Source: Paraburkholderia silviterrae (GTDB taxonomy: Bacteria > Pseudomonadota > Gammaproteobacteria > Burkholderiales > Burkholderiaceae). From it: a stretch of 64,000 bases of DNA. A program made the translations under genes and the position numbers. Below the pieces are notes generated by a model. It searched no databases. It had not been told where the DNA came from and was given only the letters and a program-made list of their open reading frames with translations. Location of the stretch: positions 35,329 to 99,328 of the forward strand of contig NZ_SMRP01000025.1 in assembly GCF_004353915.1 (NCBI RefSeq), read 5' to 3'. Of this stretch, positions 8,090 through 16,713 are shown piece after piece. Position 1 is the first letter of the stretch. The number at the start of each line of letters is the position of its first letter.

Positions 8090-9493
8090 TCAGAATGGCG
8101 CGGGCGCGCTGGACAGCAACGTCCTCGCTGTCCAGAGCTCGGGAAAGAAACGGTGTTCGGCCGAGCGGCGCAACCATGCGACGCCGTCGGTTCCGCCCGT
8201 TCCGGACTTCGAGCCGATCATGCGCTCGACCGTCAGCAGGTGCAGCGCGCGCCATCGTCCGAAGCCTTCGGCGACGTCCATCAGCGCCTCGGCCAGGCGG
8301 AACAGCGCATTCGATGGGCCCTGCGTTCGATAGACATCGGCCCATGCTTCCGAAACGACGTCCGCGTTCCGTCGTGCGGGATCCGCGGCATCGCGGTCCA
8401 GCAGCTCGTGCCTGACCAGAAGAGACAGCGCCTCGTCGTATACGCTGCTGTCATGGAACGCGCGATACACGTCCTCGGCAATGCCCGGCACCGATGCGTA
8501 TCGGGCGGCGAGCGTCTCCGACTTTCTGCCGAGCACGAACTCGACCATCCGGAACATGTACGAATCGATGCCAGACGCGCCGCCGAGTTGCTCGCGAAAC
8601 GTGTTGAACTCGGTCGGCGCGAGCGTTCCCAATACGTCCCACATCCGCGACAACACGTCGAGCGTGGCAGTGATCCTGTGCAAGCCCCAGACCGCTTCGT
8701 CGATGTGATCGGACGCGAGCTCCATCCGCACGGCGCGCGCCTGCTCGTGCATCAGCTTGAACAGCAGTTCCTTTGCCTGTCCGCTTAGATAGAACACCAT
8801 CTCGGACGGATGATCGGTGCGCGGCTGTTGCAGCGACAGCAGCACGTCGATGCTCTGATAGTCGACGTATTCGCCGCGCCCGCGTCCACGCTGCTGAGCC
8901 AGTGCGTACAGGCGCGCATACGTTTCCGGAACGGGATGATCGGGATCGTTGTAGCGATCGCCGAAGCGCTGCTGGTATTCGGCGAACATCGGTGGGCTTG
9001 CGTGCAGGAACAGGATGTCGTGCAGCGCCATGCGCCGGATTGCAAACAACGGCTCAGGGGAACGGGACACCGGAAACTCGGGATTGAGCGCGGCGGGCTC
9101 CGCGCAGCGCGGATGGAACTGCCCGATCATGCACCCGAGCGGCACCGCATAGCCCTTCACCCTGCGTTGTGCTTCGTCGAGCAGCACCCAGCGGTGAGCG
9201 GGCATCTCCTCGAAGACCGTGACGAGCCCCGCAATCGACGCCTTGTCTACCGGCCATTGCATTGCGGAGAACTTGTCGATCTGCTGCCGCATCAGTTTGC
9301 ATAACCCGGCAAGCCCGCTCGAATCGTCGTAGGCTGCAGTCTGCATCAGCAGCGTTCCGGCATTCATCGCCGGACGAACGAACGGGCAGACGTGTCCCGC
9401 TCGACCCAGCTTCTCGTGACCACGAGACAGATAGTCATCCAGCCATGCTTGCGTTTCCGGATGGGCATGCGGTGCGGATGTCCACGTTTCCAT
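8090..9493 (-). CDS. Fusion of a DUF6875-like N-domain with a tryptophan 2,3-dioxygenase-like heme domain
   Basis: A 467-residue two-part protein. Residues 1 to about 205 resemble the DUF6875 type (CPFV at 36-39, LGCMIGQFHP at 119-128); this assignment is from memory. Residues about 207-462 align with tryptophan 2,3-dioxygenase: YQSIDVLLSLQ, FREQLGGASG (R300), FRMVEFVLG, the proximal heme histidine H418 in RALHLLTVERMIG and the GTGG loop (431-434). The distal catalytic histidine (H55 of Xanthomonas TDO, in the HQ pair) is glycine here (G238-Q239). The frame extends to 9562, but ATG 9493 has the good ribosome site GGGAGAG seven bases upstream. First intact gene of the operon. Probably an indole-oxidising enzyme of secondary metabolism rather than catabolic TDO. 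Confidence 0.85.
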   Translation of the reverse strand: METWTSAPHAHPETQAWLDDYLSRGHEKLGRAGHVCPFVRPAMNAGTLLMQTAAYDDSSGLAGLCKLMRQQIDKFSAMQWPVDKASIAGLVTVFEEMPAHRWVLLDEAQRRVKGYAVPLGCMIGQFHPRCAEPAALNPEFPVSRSPEPLFAIRRMALHDILFLHASPPMFAEYQQRFGDRYNDPDHPVPETYARLYALAQQRGRGRGEYVDYQSIDVLLSLQQPRTDHPSEMVFYLSGQAKELLFKLMHEQARAVRMELASDHIDEAVWGLHRITATLDVLSRMWDVLGTLAPTEFNTFREQLGGASGIDSYMFRMVEFVLGRKSETLAARYASVPGIAEDVYRAFHDSSVYDEALSLLVRHELLDRDAADPARRNADVVSEAWADVYRTQGPSNALFRLAEALMDVAEGFGRWRALHLLTVERMIGSKSGTGGTDGVAWLRRSAEHRFFPELWTARTLLSSAPAPF

Positions 9494-9743
9494 GTGCTCT
9501 CCCGTCCCTCGTGTAAGCAACAACGATTCAGTGAAGGCCTGATAGCGGGCGACGGTCGCCAATATTCGAGCTCACGTCCACGCAAACGTTTGACCGGCGG
9601 TTCGAGAACGAGGCCGAGATCGCCTGCAATCCTCATCAATCCGCCGCGCTTCCAACGGCTCGCCGTCGCGCCCGATCTCCCCATACCAGGCAGCCATCCG
9701 GCCCGAGTCGTCCTCGACGAATCGCGCTTCGCCGAGCGGCGGA

Positions 9744-10139
9744 GTTCACTCCGCCCGCATTGGCGACCTCGCTGTGTGCCGCCAGCAGGCTTGCGCGCGC
9801 GAGGTGAATAGCAGCCAGCGAGGAGCTGCAGACCGTGTCCACGGACAGCGCCGGCCCGTGCCGGTCGAAATAGCGAGCGATCCGCCTGACAGCAATCGAT
9901 GTGGCACTACCGGCCGCAAAACGCGGCCTCGTTTCGAAGCCCGCACTTTGCACACGCAGCAATACCTCATAGTCGTGATGCATTTGGCCGACGAACACGC
10001 CTGTTCGAGAGCCAGCGAGACTTTGCTCGGCGATAGCGGCACGCCCGAGCGGCTCGCATGTGCTCTCCGGTGGCAGCAGCTCTTGTTGGTCGAGTAAATG
10101 CTCTGTCTGTAAGCCAGAGAAATGAAACTGTGTCGAAAA
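9744..10139 (-). pseudogene. Polyketide synthase ketosynthase remnant
   Basis: In one minus frame, open from a TAA at 10140-10142, the translation matches the middle of a modular-PKS ketosynthase. It starts with LLDQQELLPPE (compare the usual DPQQRLLLE), followed by GSRTGVFVGQMHHDYEVLL, RYFDRHGPALSVDTVCSSSL with the active-site cysteine, and AGGVN. About 130 of roughly 420 residues remain. The N-terminal third and everything after AGGVN are missing, and the frame then continues with unrelated arginine-rich sequence. It has the same orientation as the dioxygenase operon and lies 250 bases upstream of it. It is therefore a decayed remnant of a PKS gene, and cannot make a working domain. Confidence 0.75.
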
Positions 10140-10325
10140 TTATTTCTGTGCGCAAAATTTTCGATGGTGCGTACGGTGATATTTCTCGCCGATATTTTCC
10201 GGATTCGTTAATAGTGCCACTCATTATTTCGCGCCATATGTATTATCATGACTGAAACGTCATAGATCGCTATTTATTTCCGGTCACTGCGGCCTGAATC
10301 TACCGCGCAATCCTCTACCTGTTAT

Positions 10326-10345
10326 ACCTGACCAGGTTGGCAGGT
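10326..10345. promoter_or_regulatory. Lux-box-like dyad (candidate quorum-sensing operator)
   Basis: ACCTGACCAGGTTGGCAGGT fits the LuxR-family CT-N12-AG pattern, with 8 of 10 positions symmetric between half-sites. It sits inside a wider dyad with CTACCTG at 10315-10321 and CAGGTAG at 10341-10347. It lies about 190 bases upstream of the ketosynthase remnant, where the promoter of the original leftward operon would be. No luxI/luxR gene is in the window, so the regulator is unknown. The 10140-10320 stretch around it is AT-rich and has no credible gene. Confidence 0.4.
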
Positions 10346-10439
10346 AGTCACGTCCGAGCGATAACGGTGATTATGGACATACGTTTAATCAATATTTCAC
10401 CGGTCGAATTCTGGGTGCAAGTCACGAGGTTTTGCGCCA

Positions 10440-10673
10440 ATGCCGGCTCGTGGCCTGCACGGAAGAATAAAGCACGCGCTGTGGCGTATCGCAAAGTTCC
10501 GCGAAAAGCTCAAGCATACTTTTGGCGAGGCGATCCTCCAGTATTTGCACGAGCAGGCCGACAAGGCGGACTACAAAGCAAAGGCCGGTCACATCGAGAA
10601 TTTTCGATACGTTTCCGCAACCGCCCGCTTGATTCGATTGCGTGCAACGAGGTTCTTACCGTATTTCCGGTGA
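10440..10673 (+). pseudogene. Probable remnant of a phage-type integrase N-terminus
   Basis: A 77-codon frame with a middle section (TFGEAILQYLHEQADKADY, then KAKAGHIENFR) resembling the arm-binding region of tyrosine recombinases, where GEA...L.E...K.....K..I..L is typical. It has no catalytic domain (no R...HxxR...Y), and the C-terminal residues are unconvincing. I take it as a decayed fragment beside the broken biosynthetic cluster. The surrounding 10250-10820 is AT-richer than the rest of the window, consistent with foreign or decaying DNA. Assignment is by eye only. Confidence 0.35.
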
Positions 10674-10820
10674 AAAATTATCAAAATGGAAACACTTGGC
10701 ACTACTATTTCGCAAATTCATGTGGTGTAACACAGCAATACGGACATCTATGCGGTCGCCTGTAGATGTCGACAGCCATTCGCCAGCGCAGCGTAATGAT
10801 TGCGTCAGATACGTGTCGGT

Positions 10821-11174
10821 TCACGCGTTGACGATCCTGTCCGGTGACCGATCAGGCTGATACGTTGTGCTACCGCTGCGGATCATATTTCCCTGATCGT
10901 CAAAATCGATTTCGATTGGCGGCCCACCGTTTTTAGTGGCACTGAGTGTCGTGTGCTTTTCAGTCGCCGACACGACTTTCTGTTCGGACGTGCTTCCTGC
11001 TTGAGTGTCCGGTTGACTGTATAGCAATGTCCACGTGTCACCGACACGGTAGACAGGGGCAACAGTCGTGGGCGTACGTGGAGTAGTTGCCGGTTCCTGG
11101 GCCGCGATTCGCTCGTACCTCGGTGCAGTTTGGAGTCCTATCGCACATACTTTATGCGAGCTGCTCGCCGACAA
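10821..11174 (-). CDS. Small hypothetical protein, possibly truncated
   Basis: A frame of up to 117 codons. The convincing part is the second half: VYRVGDTWTLLYSQPD, then SEQKVVSATEKHTTLSATKNGG and IEIDFDDQGNMI, which looks like a periplasmic beta-rich domain of the kind found in burkholderial lipoproteins that begin GDTW(T/E)Y. No signal peptide or lipobox is present in the first residues, so the true N-terminus may have been lost. It ends inside the low-GC region next to the integrase remnant. I do not recognise a defined family. Confidence 0.4.
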   Translation of the reverse strand: MSASSSHKVCAIGLQTAPRYERIAAQEPATTPRTPTTVAPVYRVGDTWTLLYSQPDTQAGSTSEQKVVSATEKHTTLSATKNGGPPIEIDFDDQGNMIRSGSTTYQPDRSPDRIVNA

Positions 11175-11189
11175 GGCGAGCAGCCAGGA

Positions 11190-11885
11190 TCATCGGAGCT
11201 CGCGGTTCAGGAAATCGCGGGTTCGAGCGTTGGCCAGGGCGGCGGCAGCGGCATCGTAGTGAGCGCCATTGTTGCGAGAGAACGCGTGACGCTGGCCCGG
11301 GTAGCTGTAGATCGCGACATTCGGTTTGCCAGCGAGAGCCGCCTTGATTGCCTCTTGAGCCGGCTTGGAGATGAACTCGTCTTCCTCCCCCAGGTGCATC
11401 AACAGTGGCCCATGAAGGCCGCCCGCCTCACCGAGGTACTTTTCGGTGTCGCCGCCGTGGTAGGCCACGGCGGCGTCAACCTCGGAGCGAACCGCTGTCA
11501 GGAAGGCCATCAGGGCGCCAAGGCAATAGCCGAGCACGGCGACCTTTCCGGTGCACTCGGGTAGCGCGGCCGTGGTCGTGACGGTAGCTTCGATATCCCT
11601 CACGCCGGCGTCCCGATCGTAAGCCTGGTACAGACTCAGCCCATGCTGCCAGTCAGGTTCTGATCTGACGTCGAGGTCGACGCCAGGCTCTTGTCGCCAG
11701 TAGAGATCGGGTGCCACCGCGATGAAGCCCAACCCGGCCAGTTCATCGCAATGCTTGCGGATATCGGCGTTGACCCCGAACACTTCCTGCAGGACGACGA
11801 CAGCCGGCGCGGGTAGATCGGCCGGCCGCGCAATATAGGCTCCGAAGGCGCCGTCCCGGCCCTCGATGACGATATGACTTTCCAT
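11190..11885 (-). CDS. Dienelactone hydrolase family protein (paralogue 1)
   Basis: A 231-residue alpha/beta hydrolase with a cysteine nucleophile. The family triad is visible: C121 in GYCLG, D169 in GEEDEF and H200 in GQRHAF, plus the conserved E34 in LQEVFGVN. Characterised members open dienelactones in chlorocatechol and hydroxyquinol pathways, but most homologues have no known substrate. The ATG at 11885 is preferred over the one at 11909 because AAGGAG lies seven bases upstream of it. The sequence is very close in layout to the second paralogue (12794-13483), so the two are probably an old duplication. Cytoplasmic. Confidence 0.92.
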   Translation of the reverse strand: MESHIVIEGRDGAFGAYIARPADLPAPAVVVLQEVFGVNADIRKHCDELAGLGFIAVAPDLYWRQEPGVDLDVRSEPDWQHGLSLYQAYDRDAGVRDIEATVTTTAALPECTGKVAVLGYCLGALMAFLTAVRSEVDAAVAYHGGDTEKYLGEAGGLHGPLLMHLGEEDEFISKPAQEAIKAALAGKPNVAIYSYPGQRHAFSRNNGAHYDAAAAALANARTRDFLNRELR

Positions 11886-12060
11886 CGCTTTCTCCTTCGA
11901 CGACCCCATTTCCCGGATCCCCGCCGATGTCGCCGGGGCTGGCGCACATCGTCTGCGCGGAAGGTCGGGCTCTCTAGTCCTGATCCATTCAGTACATGCA
12001 GTGCTTCGGCGCGAGTGCCGGGGGCGGGGGCGGATGACCAGAAGCCTTGCCCAGGAGCAC

Positions 12061-12750
12061 CTATCCCTGCCTGGCGGCGACCGCGGCGCAGGCCTTGCGG
12101 ATCACGTCGAGAACCGCATGCGGCTGCGAGAGCATCGGGACGTGGCTGGCCTCGAGCTCGACGGTCGTGGCGCCCATGCGCCTGGCGGCGAACCGCTCCA
12201 GGTCCGGATGGACGGTTCTGTCCTCCGTGGCCACGATCGACCAACTCGGCTTCGTACGCCAGGCGATGCCTTCGTGCTTCTGGTTGAAGAGGTCGAGCGC
12301 CGGCGCGAAGTGGGTCGCATAGACGACCTTCTGCTCTTCCGGCGACAGATCCTGAGCGAACGCGGCAGGGCCGGAATGCTTCAGCCAAACGCGGCCGTTG
12401 GCCACCTCGATGTGGTTGAAGACTTCGGTCTTCGGGAATTTGTCCTGCTGGCTCTGCGAGGTCTCGGTCTCATCGGGGCCCAGGGCGGCGATATACACCA
12501 GAGCGGCGACCTTGGGGTCCATGCCGGCGTGGGTGATGACCGTTCCGCCGTAGGAGTGGCCGACCAGCACCACCGGGCCTTCGACCCGCGCGATCGTGCG
12601 CACGGTCGCGTCGACATCGCCTTTCAGCGTATCCAGGCCATATTGCGCAGCCATCACGTCGTGACCCTCCGCCTGCAGCGCTGGGATCAGCTTCTGAAAA
12701 CAGGAACCATCGGCCCAGATGCCGTGGGCGAAAACGATACTCGGCTTCAT
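12061..12750 (-). CDS. Alpha/beta hydrolase (esterase-like)
   Basis: A 229-residue hydrolase with the nucleophile elbow GHSYGG (S66), the oxyanion motif near FAHGIWADG (8-15), a likely acidic residue in ATEDRTVHPD and the C-terminal histidine in EASHVPML. Such short proteins resemble salicylate-esterase/hydroxynitrile-lyase-like hydrolases and are often annotated only as alpha/beta hydrolase. A strong ribosome site (TAGGAGAG) precedes the ATG. It stands between two dienelactone hydrolase paralogues in the same orientation. The gaps are 43 bases on the upstream side and 175 on the downstream side, so at least the upstream pair is probably co-transcribed. Substrate unknown. Confidence 0.9.
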   Translation of the reverse strand: MKPSIVFAHGIWADGSCFQKLIPALQAEGHDVMAAQYGLDTLKGDVDATVRTIARVEGPVVLVGHSYGGTVITHAGMDPKVAALVYIAALGPDETETSQSQQDKFPKTEVFNHIEVANGRVWLKHSGPAAFAQDLSPEEQKVVYATHFAPALDLFNQKHEGIAWRTKPSWSIVATEDRTVHPDLERFAARRMGATTVELEASHVPMLSQPHAVLDVIRKACAAVAARQG

Positions 12751-12793
12751 AGTGCTCTCCTAAGGTGAGTGCTTCTCAGGGCTTGCGGACCGC

Positions 12794-13483
12794 TCACTCA
12801 AAAAGATGCTGGTTGAGGAATTCAACGGTTCGCACGTTGGCTTTCGCGGCCGCCTTGGCGTCGAAATGCGCGCCGTTATGGCGCGCGAACGCGTGCGAGC
12901 AGCCGGCATAAGTCCGAATCTCGACGCCGAGCGGCGTGAGGCTATCGCGCATCGCCTTCTGCGCGGCGGGGCCGATGTACTCGTCCTGATCGCCCAGGTG
13001 CATCAGCAGCGGCCCTCGCACCGCCCGCGCCTCGCCGAGGAATTCGTCCGTTCTTCCGCCGTAATAGCCGACGCCCGCATCGACGCCGACACGCGCAGCG
13101 ACCAGATACGCAAGCAGCCCACCGAGGCAGAACCCGACCACGCCGACGCGCCCCGTGCACCAGGTCATGGCGCGCGCCTGCTCGATCGTCGCTTGCAGGT
13201 CGGAAACGGCCTGGTCGAGGTCGAGCGCCTCGTATAACGCGAGCGCCTGCGGCCAGTCGGTCTTGTCGGACAGCTCGACGCGTGGCTGTTGGCGCCAATA
13301 CAGGTCGGGGCTCACGGCGATGAACCCCTTCGATGCGAGCTCGTCGCAGGTCATGCGAAGGTCGGCATTCACGCCGAACGCTTCCTGCACGACAACCACG
13401 GCAGGCGCCGGCACCGAACGGGGCTCCGCCAGATAGGCGTAAAAGGTCCCGTCGGGCACAATGACTTCGACGCTCGACGCCAT
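12794..13483 (-). CDS. Dienelactone hydrolase family protein (paralogue 2)
   Basis: A 229-residue alpha/beta hydrolase sharing the family signatures VQEAFGVNADLR, GFCLGG (nucleophile cysteine), GDQDEYIG (acid) and GCSHAFARHNGAH (histidine). Start at ATG 13483 (MASSVEV) rather than 13534, because AAGGGAG lies just upstream. It heads a leftward group with the alpha/beta hydrolase and paralogue 1. The large winged-helix regulator gene lies 194 bases upstream in the same direction and could control the group; this is inference from position. Confidence 0.92.
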   Translation of the reverse strand: MASSVEVIVPDGTFYAYLAEPRSVPAPAVVVVQEAFGVNADLRMTCDELASKGFIAVSPDLYWRQQPRVELSDKTDWPQALALYEALDLDQAVSDLQATIEQARAMTWCTGRVGVVGFCLGGLLAYLVAARVGVDAGVGYYGGRTDEFLGEARAVRGPLLMHLGDQDEYIGPAAQKAMRDSLTPLGVEIRTYAGCSHAFARHNGAHFDAKAAAKANVRTVEFLNQHLFE

Positions 13484-13677
13484 GGCCGGCTCCCTTCGCA
13501 CGGGCGCCGCGATCGTCCTGCGGACGCACGACACGCCACACGGTTTGAGGATGCGCTGACTGATCGCACGACGTAGGCTAGCCGCTGGCGGATGCGGGCG
13601 TGAGTGAATCGTGGTGAATTGCGGTCAATCCCCGCCGCTGGCGCAGGCGAGCTACGCCGGAATCGTGGCCGACTCGA

Positions 13678-16620
13678 CTATCTGTCCATCAACGCTCGGG
13701 CCTCTATGAGGTCAGGCGTTTCAAATCCCTCTGTGAACCACTCAACAGTGCGCGCGAGCAACGCGTGGGATGCGTGAACGGGCTCGTCGCGGTGCAGCTT
13801 CGCGAGGCTCGAAGCCGTGCGAAGCTGCCAGGCGCACGCGCCCTGACGCAGGGCGAGTTGAAGTGATCGTTGAAAGAAATCTTCGGCGGCCGGCGCCGCG
13901 CTCGTACCAAACTGGGCGAGCAATAGCTCGCCTTTGGTGCGCAGCAACTCGGGCAGACACCACCGCTCATCGTTTCGCGACGATTGCTCGAGTGCCTCAT
14001 CAACTGCACGCTGCGCCGCATGCAGTTCACCAATGCTTCCGAGAGCGGCACCGAACTCGCAGAGTGCAGCAGTGTGATATAGCGCGAACCCGGCGTTGCG
14101 AAGCTCGTTGATGGCTTGCGAAAGGAGTTCGATTCCCTCTTTTTTGCGGCCAACCTTGATATGAAGAATGCCGCTGAAGCAACGGCCCATGCTCTGCCAT
14201 AGCCGCAATTCGTGCCTGGCGGAGTGCTCGAGCAACAACTGGATGTTGCGCTGGGCGGTCTCGAAGTCGCCGACGAGCAGCGCGATAGCGCACGCAGACT
14301 GACCGAGCGCGTAGCACAGCGACAAAGAATGCTGGTGGGCCAATGCCTCTTCGACGCTTGCCTGGGCTTCGCGAAACGCCTGATCGGGGTACCCTTGCAC
14401 CCAGAGAATCCGCGAAAAAAAGGCTCTGCCGGCAACGAGCTGATCGAACTGAAAGCGCAGGATCTGCGTTTTATGGCTTGCAGTAGGCGGCCGGCTTAGC
14501 ATCCTCTCGAAGTGCGTCCGCGCCTCGCCCTGTTCACCCAGGAAATAGAGCGATGTCCCCACCAGCCGGTCGCCGACGAACCATGCCAGAGAATCGTGCG
14601 CCTTCGCGGCAAGCTGCGCAAACTGCTTCGCAAGGGTCAGCCCGGTTTCGTGGTTATCGCCGGTGACCGTGTCGACCCAAAGCCCCCAAAGAGCACGCAA
14701 GCGATAGTCCGTGTTGTCGAGGCGCTCGGCAATCTGCAATACCCGGGTCCATACCGCCCTCGCTTCCGGACCGGGTCCGATCGAATACAAGGCGACACCG
14801 AGTGCAGTCCGGAGTTGCATTTCGATCCACTCGTCGACGCTATTCGCGGCTGCCATGGCCTCGATTGCGCGGTAAATGCGGATCCGGCACTCGTTCATCA
14901 GCGAGAGCTTCAGCCAAAGCGGAACCGACGCAATCGAGAGCTGGATACTGAGATTCAGATCGCCTCCCGCGGTGAAGGCCCAGTCGAGCGCTGCGCGGAC
15001 ATTGTCTGCAACATTGCCCTGCACACCGCGTTGAATGTCGTCCAACGGTTTTTGATCGGCTTCCTCCGTGCGCTGCAGAAGCTGCAGATACCAGGTCGCG
15101 TGCTGCCTCGCCACTTTTTCGATTTCGCCGAGATCGAGAAGGCGTTTGCGTGCGTACGCAACGGTCGTATCAAGAAGTCGGTAGCGGGTGATGCCGCTGT
15201 TGATATCAGCAAAGACCAGCGACTTGTCGACGAGATTGGCCAGGATGCCGAGCATCTCTGCGGAGCTGATGGAATCGTTCGCTGCTACCCTGACGGCCGC
15301 CTCCATATCGAAGTAACCCGCGAAGATGCCCAATCTCCGGAAGACGATCCGCTCGACTTCCGGGAGCAGGTCGTAACTCCAGTCGAGCGTGACCATCAAC
15401 GTCTGCTGACGCGCTGGCGCGTCGCGCCGCCCGCCTGTCAGCAGCGCAAAGCGGTCAGTCAGCAGCGACGACACACCCTGCACGCCAAACGCATCAACGC
15501 GGCCCGCCGCGAGCTCTATGGCGAGCGGATTGCCGTCGAGCCTTCGGCAAATATCCGCGGCAATGGGCGCAACCGGATCGCTAAGCTGGAACGCGCTGAG
15601 ACGCTCGGATGTGCGCTCCACGAAGAGTTCGATCGACGCGTAGCCCATGGCGCTCGACGCCGTCAGTGCATCCGACACCGTCGGGGTGCTCAACGGCGGG
15701 AGACGATGCAGGACCTCGCCCGCGACCTTGATCGGCTCGCGGCTCGTGGCAAGGATCTGCAGGTCGGGCACCCCTTCGAGCAGGACAGCGGCCATCGACG
15801 CAACCGCGTCGATCAGGTGCTCGCAACTGTCGAGCACGATCAGCATGTGCTTGCCGGCGAGCCACTCGACGAGGCTTGGAATCGGATTGTCCGACCGGAC
15901 GCCGCTGCCGAGCGCCGTGGCCAGTGCGCTTGGCACTAGCGCCGCTCCGGTTAGCGGTGCGAGATCGACAAAGCTCACCAGCCCGCTCGCTTCGGCCCGA
16001 CGTTTGTGTGCAACGGCCACTGCGACGGTTGTCTTGCCGATTCCGCCGGGCCCGACGATCGTCACAATACGCCCGTCGAGAAGCTTCGAGGAAATCGTCT
16101 CGATTGCGTTCTCGCGACCGATGAGGCGTCTGAGGCGGGACGGGATGCGCAATGCCGGCAAGAGTTCGTTTGTGGGTAACGCAGACGACGGCGCGCGCCC
16201 GATGTAATCGATGGCGGCGACGAAGCAATAGCCCCGGCCCGGCACGTTCACCACGTAGCGATGCTCGTGCCCATCGTCCTGCAGGGCTTTGCGCAGCGCC
16301 GCCACGTGGGTTTTCAGATTGCACTCCTCAACGACAGTGCGCGGCCAGATCCGGTCAATCAAATCGCGCTTGTCCACCGTTTCACCGTGGCGCTCGACAA
16401 GCGCGATCAGGACGTCGAGCGCGCGACTGCCTATCGCGACAGATTCGCCGCCCTTCAATAGTTCGCGCTGTGCCGGAAGCAGCAAGAACGGGCCAAACGC
16501 GATGCCGTCATTCGGGGAGAGAGCATTGGGGTGCACGTCGAACTCCGCCATGGTCACTGGAGACAGCGCATTCGCCCTTGAAAGGTCAGGATCGGTCGTC
16601 CGGATGAGAGACTGCTTCAC
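13678..16620 (-). CDS. Winged-helix / NB-ARC-type ATPase / TPR transcriptional regulator
   Basis: A 980-residue regulator. Residues about 41-135 form an OmpR/PhoB-type winged helix ending in the usual YVVNVPGRGYCFVA. An ATPase module follows with Walker A GPGGIGKTT (190-198), a Walker B-like LIVLDSCEH and ATSREP, typical of the AfsR/LuxR-like STAND class. The C-terminal 400 residues look like TPR helices. There is no phosphoacceptor receiver domain. Proteins of this architecture are signal-gated activators whose ligands are mostly unknown. An alternative start is Met24 (16551). It lies upstream of the three-hydrolase group and is separated by 93 bases from the isochorismatase gene, all in the same direction. 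Confidence 0.9.
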   Translation of the reverse strand: MKQSLIRTTDPDLSRANALSPVTMAEFDVHPNALSPNDGIAFGPFLLLPAQRELLKGGESVAIGSRALDVLIALVERHGETVDKRDLIDRIWPRTVVEECNLKTHVAALRKALQDDGHEHRYVVNVPGRGYCFVAAIDYIGRAPSSALPTNELLPALRIPSRLRRLIGRENAIETISSKLLDGRIVTIVGPGGIGKTTVAVAVAHKRRAEASGLVSFVDLAPLTGAALVPSALATALGSGVRSDNPIPSLVEWLAGKHMLIVLDSCEHLIDAVASMAAVLLEGVPDLQILATSREPIKVAGEVLHRLPPLSTPTVSDALTASSAMGYASIELFVERTSERLSAFQLSDPVAPIAADICRRLDGNPLAIELAAGRVDAFGVQGVSSLLTDRFALLTGGRRDAPARQQTLMVTLDWSYDLLPEVERIVFRRLGIFAGYFDMEAAVRVAANDSISSAEMLGILANLVDKSLVFADINSGITRYRLLDTTVAYARKRLLDLGEIEKVARQHATWYLQLLQRTEEADQKPLDDIQRGVQGNVADNVRAALDWAFTAGGDLNLSIQLSIASVPLWLKLSLMNECRIRIYRAIEAMAAANSVDEWIEMQLRTALGVALYSIGPGPEARAVWTRVLQIAERLDNTDYRLRALWGLWVDTVTGDNHETGLTLAKQFAQLAAKAHDSLAWFVGDRLVGTSLYFLGEQGEARTHFERMLSRPPTASHKTQILRFQFDQLVAGRAFFSRILWVQGYPDQAFREAQASVEEALAHQHSLSLCYALGQSACAIALLVGDFETAQRNIQLLLEHSARHELRLWQSMGRCFSGILHIKVGRKKEGIELLSQAINELRNAGFALYHTAALCEFGAALGSIGELHAAQRAVDEALEQSSRNDERWCLPELLRTKGELLLAQFGTSAAPAAEDFFQRSLQLALRQGACAWQLRTASSLAKLHRDEPVHASHALLARTVEWFTEGFETPDLIEARALMDR

Positions 16621-16713
16621 TGCCGATGTGAGCGTTGACGCGTTGGCGCGTCGTCATATTTCGGCCAACGAAACGGCGATTGATTCACGAGCCATGAATC
16701 CACCTCCAGATCC

